From Bacteroidota bacterium (GTDB lineage: Bacteria > Bacteroidota > Bacteroidia > Bacteroidales > F082): DNA of 27,298 bases. Below, piece by piece: positions 24,098-27,298 of this stretch (position 1 is its first letter; each line of letters opens with the position of its first letter). A model generated the notes under the pieces. It was not told the origin of the DNA. It made no database searches and worked only from the letters and a program-made list of their open reading frames with translations. The position numbers were made by a program, and so were the translations under genes. The stretch covers positions 1 to 27,298 of the forward strand of contig NYYH01000082.1 of NCBI GenBank assembly GCA_002686705.1, written 5' to 3'.

Positions 24098-25108
24098 ATG
24101 AAAAAAATCTACACTTTTCTATTACTTATTGCTATGTCTGGTGCTGTTTTTGCGCAAACATTTATCACCGAAGACTTTAGTAGTGGAACTATGCCCCCTG
24201 CAGGTTGGACTATTGACAACCTTAACGCCCAATGGAGTTCAAGTGCTACGGCTAATGCTGAAGGTACAGCACCCGAAGCTATGTTTACTTGGAAACAAGT
24301 TATTGATGCATCACACTTAATATCTCCAGCAATTGACCTAACCGGTTATCAATCCGTTGTACTACGATTTAAACATTATCTCGACAATTATGGAGGTGGC
24401 AATTATGCTATTGGAGCTGCTACCAGATCTGGTGGAGGTGACTGGAATAGTGTATGGGAAGTAAGTCCAACTGGTCATATTGGCCCTGAAGATTTACTAA
24501 TTACGGTAGACAATGATGATGTTGGACAGAGCGATTTTCAGTTTTGTTTCTACCTAGATGGAAACCTGTACAACATGAATTATTGGTACATTGATGACAT
24601 TTCATTATTCAATCCAGTAAATCTTGATGGTGAGATGGCAGCCATAACTACTTATCCTTTTGTGAGCGGTCCTACAGCAGTTGAAGGTGTTGTATCCAAT
24701 AACGGGTTAACACCAATTACTTCAATTGAAGTACAATGGCAAGCAAATGGAGGTGATATTTTTACTTCAACTTTTTCAGGAATGAATCTGGACTTAGGTG
24801 ATTCTTATTCATTTACCTGCGCTGATCTGTTTGACTTCCCAATTGGATTGTATAACCTTCAAGTTTGGCTATCATCGGTAAATGGAACCCCTGATGACAA
24901 CCCAGATAATGACATGCTGACAAAGGAAATAAGTGTAGTGAGTCATATTGTTAACCGGAAACCATTATTTGAAGAGTTTACGAGTTCAACTTGTGCTCCT
25001 TGTGCCACTTTTAATGCTCCTTTTGTTCCATGGTGTGTTACTCATGAAGATGATATTACACTTGTGAAATATCAAATGAACTGGCCAGGTTCCGGTGACC
25101 CTTATTAG
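24098..25108 (+). pseudogene. Omp28-type secreted protein, 3' end missing
   Basis: 336 residues remain. A signal peptide ending VFAQ, then a jelly-roll choice-of-anchor J domain (about 21-172) opening with FITEDFSSGTMPPAGW and closing with NMNYWYIDDISLF, then a beta-sandwich linker, then the start of an Omp28/thioredoxin-like domain (about 288 onward) with CAPC at 299-302. The frame ends NWPGSGDPY then TAG. Family members continue after WPGSGDPY for a further 200 or more residues, with Omp28 and usually a C-terminal T9SS sorting domain. The missing part is replaced by the 3' end of a thioesterase gene on the other strand. If made, the product would lack the sorting signal and probably stay in the periplasm. 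Confidence 0.82.
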
Positions 25109-25376
25109 CAGTGCCAACATGATTAGCGCTTACCTGTGCTCCTCTAACAGATATTTTTTTTAGATCAACTAGTAGCGATGAACCCAAACCAGCTACGGTT
25201 TCAGCTAGCGCAAGGTTGGCACCACCATGAAGTATTTTATCCGGTTGAAAAGTAGTTTCGTTAACAGGCATTTTTGCAATGATGTTGTTATTTTTTACTT
25301 CAATATAACTGATATTAAGGTGTTCCATTAAGGTCCCCTTATTCAAGGTATTTAATTCTTTCAGTGAGAGTTCCAT
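25056..25376 (-). pseudogene. Hotdog-fold thioesterase (PaaI/MenI-like), C-terminus replaced
   Basis: Start placed at ATG 25376, where the hotdog domain opens (MELSLKELNTLNKGTL); an in-frame TTG at 25406 would add ten residues. The hotdog signature ILHGGANLALAETVAGLGS is intact, with the HGG turn and the catalytic glutamate. About residue 93 (SANHVGTANKG) the family match stops, and the last 13 residues (HRNLASSFDISQV) are an antisense reading of the Omp28-type gene. A normal member would have about 30-40 more residues with the final strands of the fold. Likely an acyl-CoA thioesterase, perhaps 1,4-dihydroxy-2-naphthoyl-CoA hydrolase by analogy; probably inactive here. Confidence 0.78.
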
Positions 25377-25532
25377 TTTCCAGTTTAAACTTATATTTAG
25401 TATCAATCAAAAATAACCATAATCTCTTTTGATTATTATTTCAAGGTAATATAAATATCACCACTAAGCATTTTTGTTATTAAAGTAATTGTTTGTTTTT
25501 ATTAAATTACGTCAGACATTACTAAAAAAACG

Positions 25533-25540
25533 TAATTTTG
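25533..25540 (+). promoter_or_regulatory. -7 promoter element for the Omp28/T9SS gene
   Basis: TAATTTTG, full TAnnTTTG match, 39 bases before the ATG at 25580. Confidence 0.5.
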
Positions 25541-25579
25541 TTCATAATGAAAATATTTTAATTACAAACTACAACCACA

Positions 25580-27241
25580 ATGAAACTACTTACCTCACTT
25601 CTAACTTTTGTTATTTTCTTAATTAACATTTCATTTGCTCAACAAATTTCCCGTGATAAAGTCCTTTTGGAAATAGGCACTGGCACATGGTGCCAATATT
25701 GTCCAGGCTCCGCAATGGGTGCTGATGACCTTGTTGCAAACGGTCACGATGTTGTAGTAATTGAAAATCATAATGGCGACAGTTATGCTAATACTGCTTC
25801 AAATGCAAGAAATGCCTACTATAATATTTCAGGTTATCCAACAGCATTATTTGATGGTGGCTCAGCCTATGTTGGAGGAAGTAGTAGCACAAGTCTCTAC
25901 CCTCAATACTTATCAAGATATAACCAAAAAATTAATGTTCCTACTTCTTTTTCCATAGATATTCAAGGAACATCACAAGGTTCTGTAGACTTTAATGTTG
26001 ACGTAACTATTGAAATGGTAGATCCTTATGTAGGTTCTGATATTCGCTTGCATTGTGCTATTACTGAATCGCATATTGCTGAATTATGGCAGGGTCAATC
26101 ACACTTAAACTTCGTTAACCGTATCATGCTTCCCAATCATAATGGTATTCCATTGGACTTCTCATCCGGGGATGTTATTCAACAAAATTATTCGTTCCTA
26201 ATAGACCCAGAATGGTTGCCAGAGAATTGTGAATTTGTAATATTCCTACAAGAACATGGCACAAAAGAAGTTCTAAATGCATCTAAGAAAGATCTAATGG
26301 AATTTACTAATATCAATGACTACGATGCCTCACTATGGGAAGTGTCAAATATACCAGAAGAATCATGTTCAGGTACGTTTGCTCCATCGGTTCTTTTGCG
26401 TAATAATGGAAACTTAGACCTTAACACTCTAACATTCCACTATAAAGCCAATGATAGTGAACTGGAAACATATGAGTGGACAGGAAACCTTCCATTTCTT
26501 GGTGAAGAGCTTGTTAATTTACCTATTGTTTATTTTACACCATCTGATGATAACACACTTGAAATTTATTGTGAAGGTCCTAATGGTCAAACTGATCAAT
26601 ATCTCCTTAATGATACAATTTACCGTGAGATTCCAAATGCAGGTACTATCTCTTCAACCTCAGTTACTTTATTTCTTAGGTGTGATAGCAATCCAGAGGA
26701 AACCACCTGGGAACTGCAAGATAGCGATGGCAATGTTTTACATGAGGGTGGTCCATACACCACCCCAGGGTATACTTTCACAGAAGAATTTGAACTTGAT
26801 GACCTTTCATGCTACCAATTTTACTTAAATGACTCAGGAGGGGATGGTTTAAGTTCCCCTGGCTTCTTTGCGCTATTTTATGGCTCAAGCAATTATATAC
26901 TTCAAGGCATGGGTGATTTTGGACTGGGTATGGGAACTAACTTCTCTACTGATGATGTCACATCCATCGATGACAAAGAGCTTGGTGTTAATATGAATGT
27001 TTATCCAAATCCCTTTAGCCATCACACAAATATTTCCATAAAAACTAATGAGACAAGCCATGTGCAAGTTAGTTTGTATAATATTTTACAAGAGCTAGTT
27101 TACCAAAGCGATGAAGGTATTCTAAACTCAGGAGAACAGCTTATCAAGATAAATAGAAAAGATCTTGAAAATGGAATTTATTTCCTGCAGTTACAGGTAA
27201 ATGATAAGATGTATATTAAGAAAGTAACCATTGTCAATTAA
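25580..27241 (+). CDS. Omp28-type secreted protein with T9SS sorting domain
   Basis: 553 residues. Signal peptide to about residue 20 (SFAQ), then a thioredoxin-like Omp28 domain with CQYC at 38-41 in GTGTWCQYCPGS, a feature of this family whose redox role is unproven. A central beta region follows, then a repeat-type module (about 365-440: TTWELQDSDGNVLHEGG and YQFYLNDSGGDGLSSPG) seen in many T9SS cargo proteins, and a C-terminal type A sorting domain (about 465-553) with VYPNPFSHHTNI, the SLYN and GEQLIKINRKDLENGIYFL strands, and a final lysine-rich KMYIKKVTIV. It should be exported by Sec, then by the type IX system, and attached to or released from the cell surface. It is intact, unlike its neighbour paralogue. 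Confidence 0.9.
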   Translation: MKLLTSLLTFVIFLINISFAQQISRDKVLLEIGTGTWCQYCPGSAMGADDLVANGHDVVVIENHNGDSYANTASNARNAYYNISGYPTALFDGGSAYVGGSSSTSLYPQYLSRYNQKINVPTSFSIDIQGTSQGSVDFNVDVTIEMVDPYVGSDIRLHCAITESHIAELWQGQSHLNFVNRIMLPNHNGIPLDFSSGDVIQQNYSFLIDPEWLPENCEFVIFLQEHGTKEVLNASKKDLMEFTNINDYDASLWEVSNIPEESCSGTFAPSVLLRNNGNLDLNTLTFHYKANDSELETYEWTGNLPFLGEELVNLPIVYFTPSDDNTLEIYCEGPNGQTDQYLLNDTIYREIPNAGTISSTSVTLFLRCDSNPEETTWELQDSDGNVLHEGGPYTTPGYTFTEEFELDDLSCYQFYLNDSGGDGLSSPGFFALFYGSSNYILQGMGDFGLGMGTNFSTDDVTSIDDKELGVNMNVYPNPFSHHTNISIKTNETSHVQVSLYNILQELVYQSDEGILNSGEQLIKINRKDLENGIYFLQLQVNDKMYIKKVTIVN

Positions 27242-27298
27242 TTTTGATTGCAAAGCCCTTGATAACATATGATTTTATTTTTTATGATTTAGAATAAA

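Noticed and set aside
25761..26828. Two frames inside the T9SS Omp28-type gene
   Set aside because: They are out-of-frame shadows; the main frame has a signal peptide, a family motif and a sorting domain.

Overview
The window looks like a piece of chromosome from a low-GC member of the Bacteroidota, probably from the Bacteroidales or a related marine or environmental lineage. The signs are a type IX secretion (Por) sorting domain, many short lipoproteins, Bacteroidota-only families (DUF3822, DUF4296, the short AMP nucleosidase), near absence of Shine-Dalgarno sequences, frequent TTG starts, and a recurring TAnnTTTG element, the Bacteroidota -7 promoter motif, upstream of genes. I see no rRNA, tRNA, CRISPR array, insertion sequence, prophage or plasmid functions.

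Layout. 1-3000: a SAM methyltransferase faces a three-gene minus-strand operon (polysaccharide deacetylase, LolA-like carrier, lipoprotein), possibly the edge of an envelope or pigment-type cluster. 3000-6500: a short ssb with its own terminator, then a minus operon of a pilin-like membrane protein, a DUF3822 protein and an internally shortened rsmD, then a standalone HsdR_N-type nuclease-fold protein. 6500-10500: amn-holA, an SDR oxidoreductase, ispE, and a micro-operon of a 49-residue zinc ribbon and a 60-residue protein. 10700-15700: a lipoprotein gene broken by a stop codon, recQ followed by a DUF4296 lipoprotein, then kdsD-lptB (lipopolysaccharide precursor synthesis and transport). 15700-17800: a possible structured RNA and uvrC, which carries one in-frame stop. 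17900-23400: a PhoB/PhoR-like two-component pair, a polyprenyl diphosphate synthase, a radical SAM protein, an SRAP (HMCES/YedK) protein and a LuxE-like acyl-protein synthetase. 23400-27298: a lipoprotein, an Omp28-type secreted protein cut short, a hotdog thioesterase cut short from the other side, and a complete Omp28/T9SS secreted protein.

Most of this is housekeeping: replication and repair (ssb, holA, recQ, uvrC, SRAP), envelope building (kdsD, lptB, ispE, polyprenyl synthase, LolA-like) and signalling. The most unusual feature is how many genes are damaged without frameshifts: uvrC (sense to TAA), a lipoprotein (TAA in the signal peptide), rsmD (in-frame loss of roughly 20-30 codons) and a junction at about 25098-25107 that cuts two convergent genes at a shared 10-base sequence. 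These may be real degradation, strain variation, or assembly or consensus errors. The best candidates for something undescribed are the three-hairpin intergenic RNA at 15786-15918, the zinc-ribbon micro-operon, and the pairing of a pilin-like protein with DUF3822, whose sequence has the feel of a degenerate PilM/FtsA-type fold. I did not find a clearly novel defence or mobile system.
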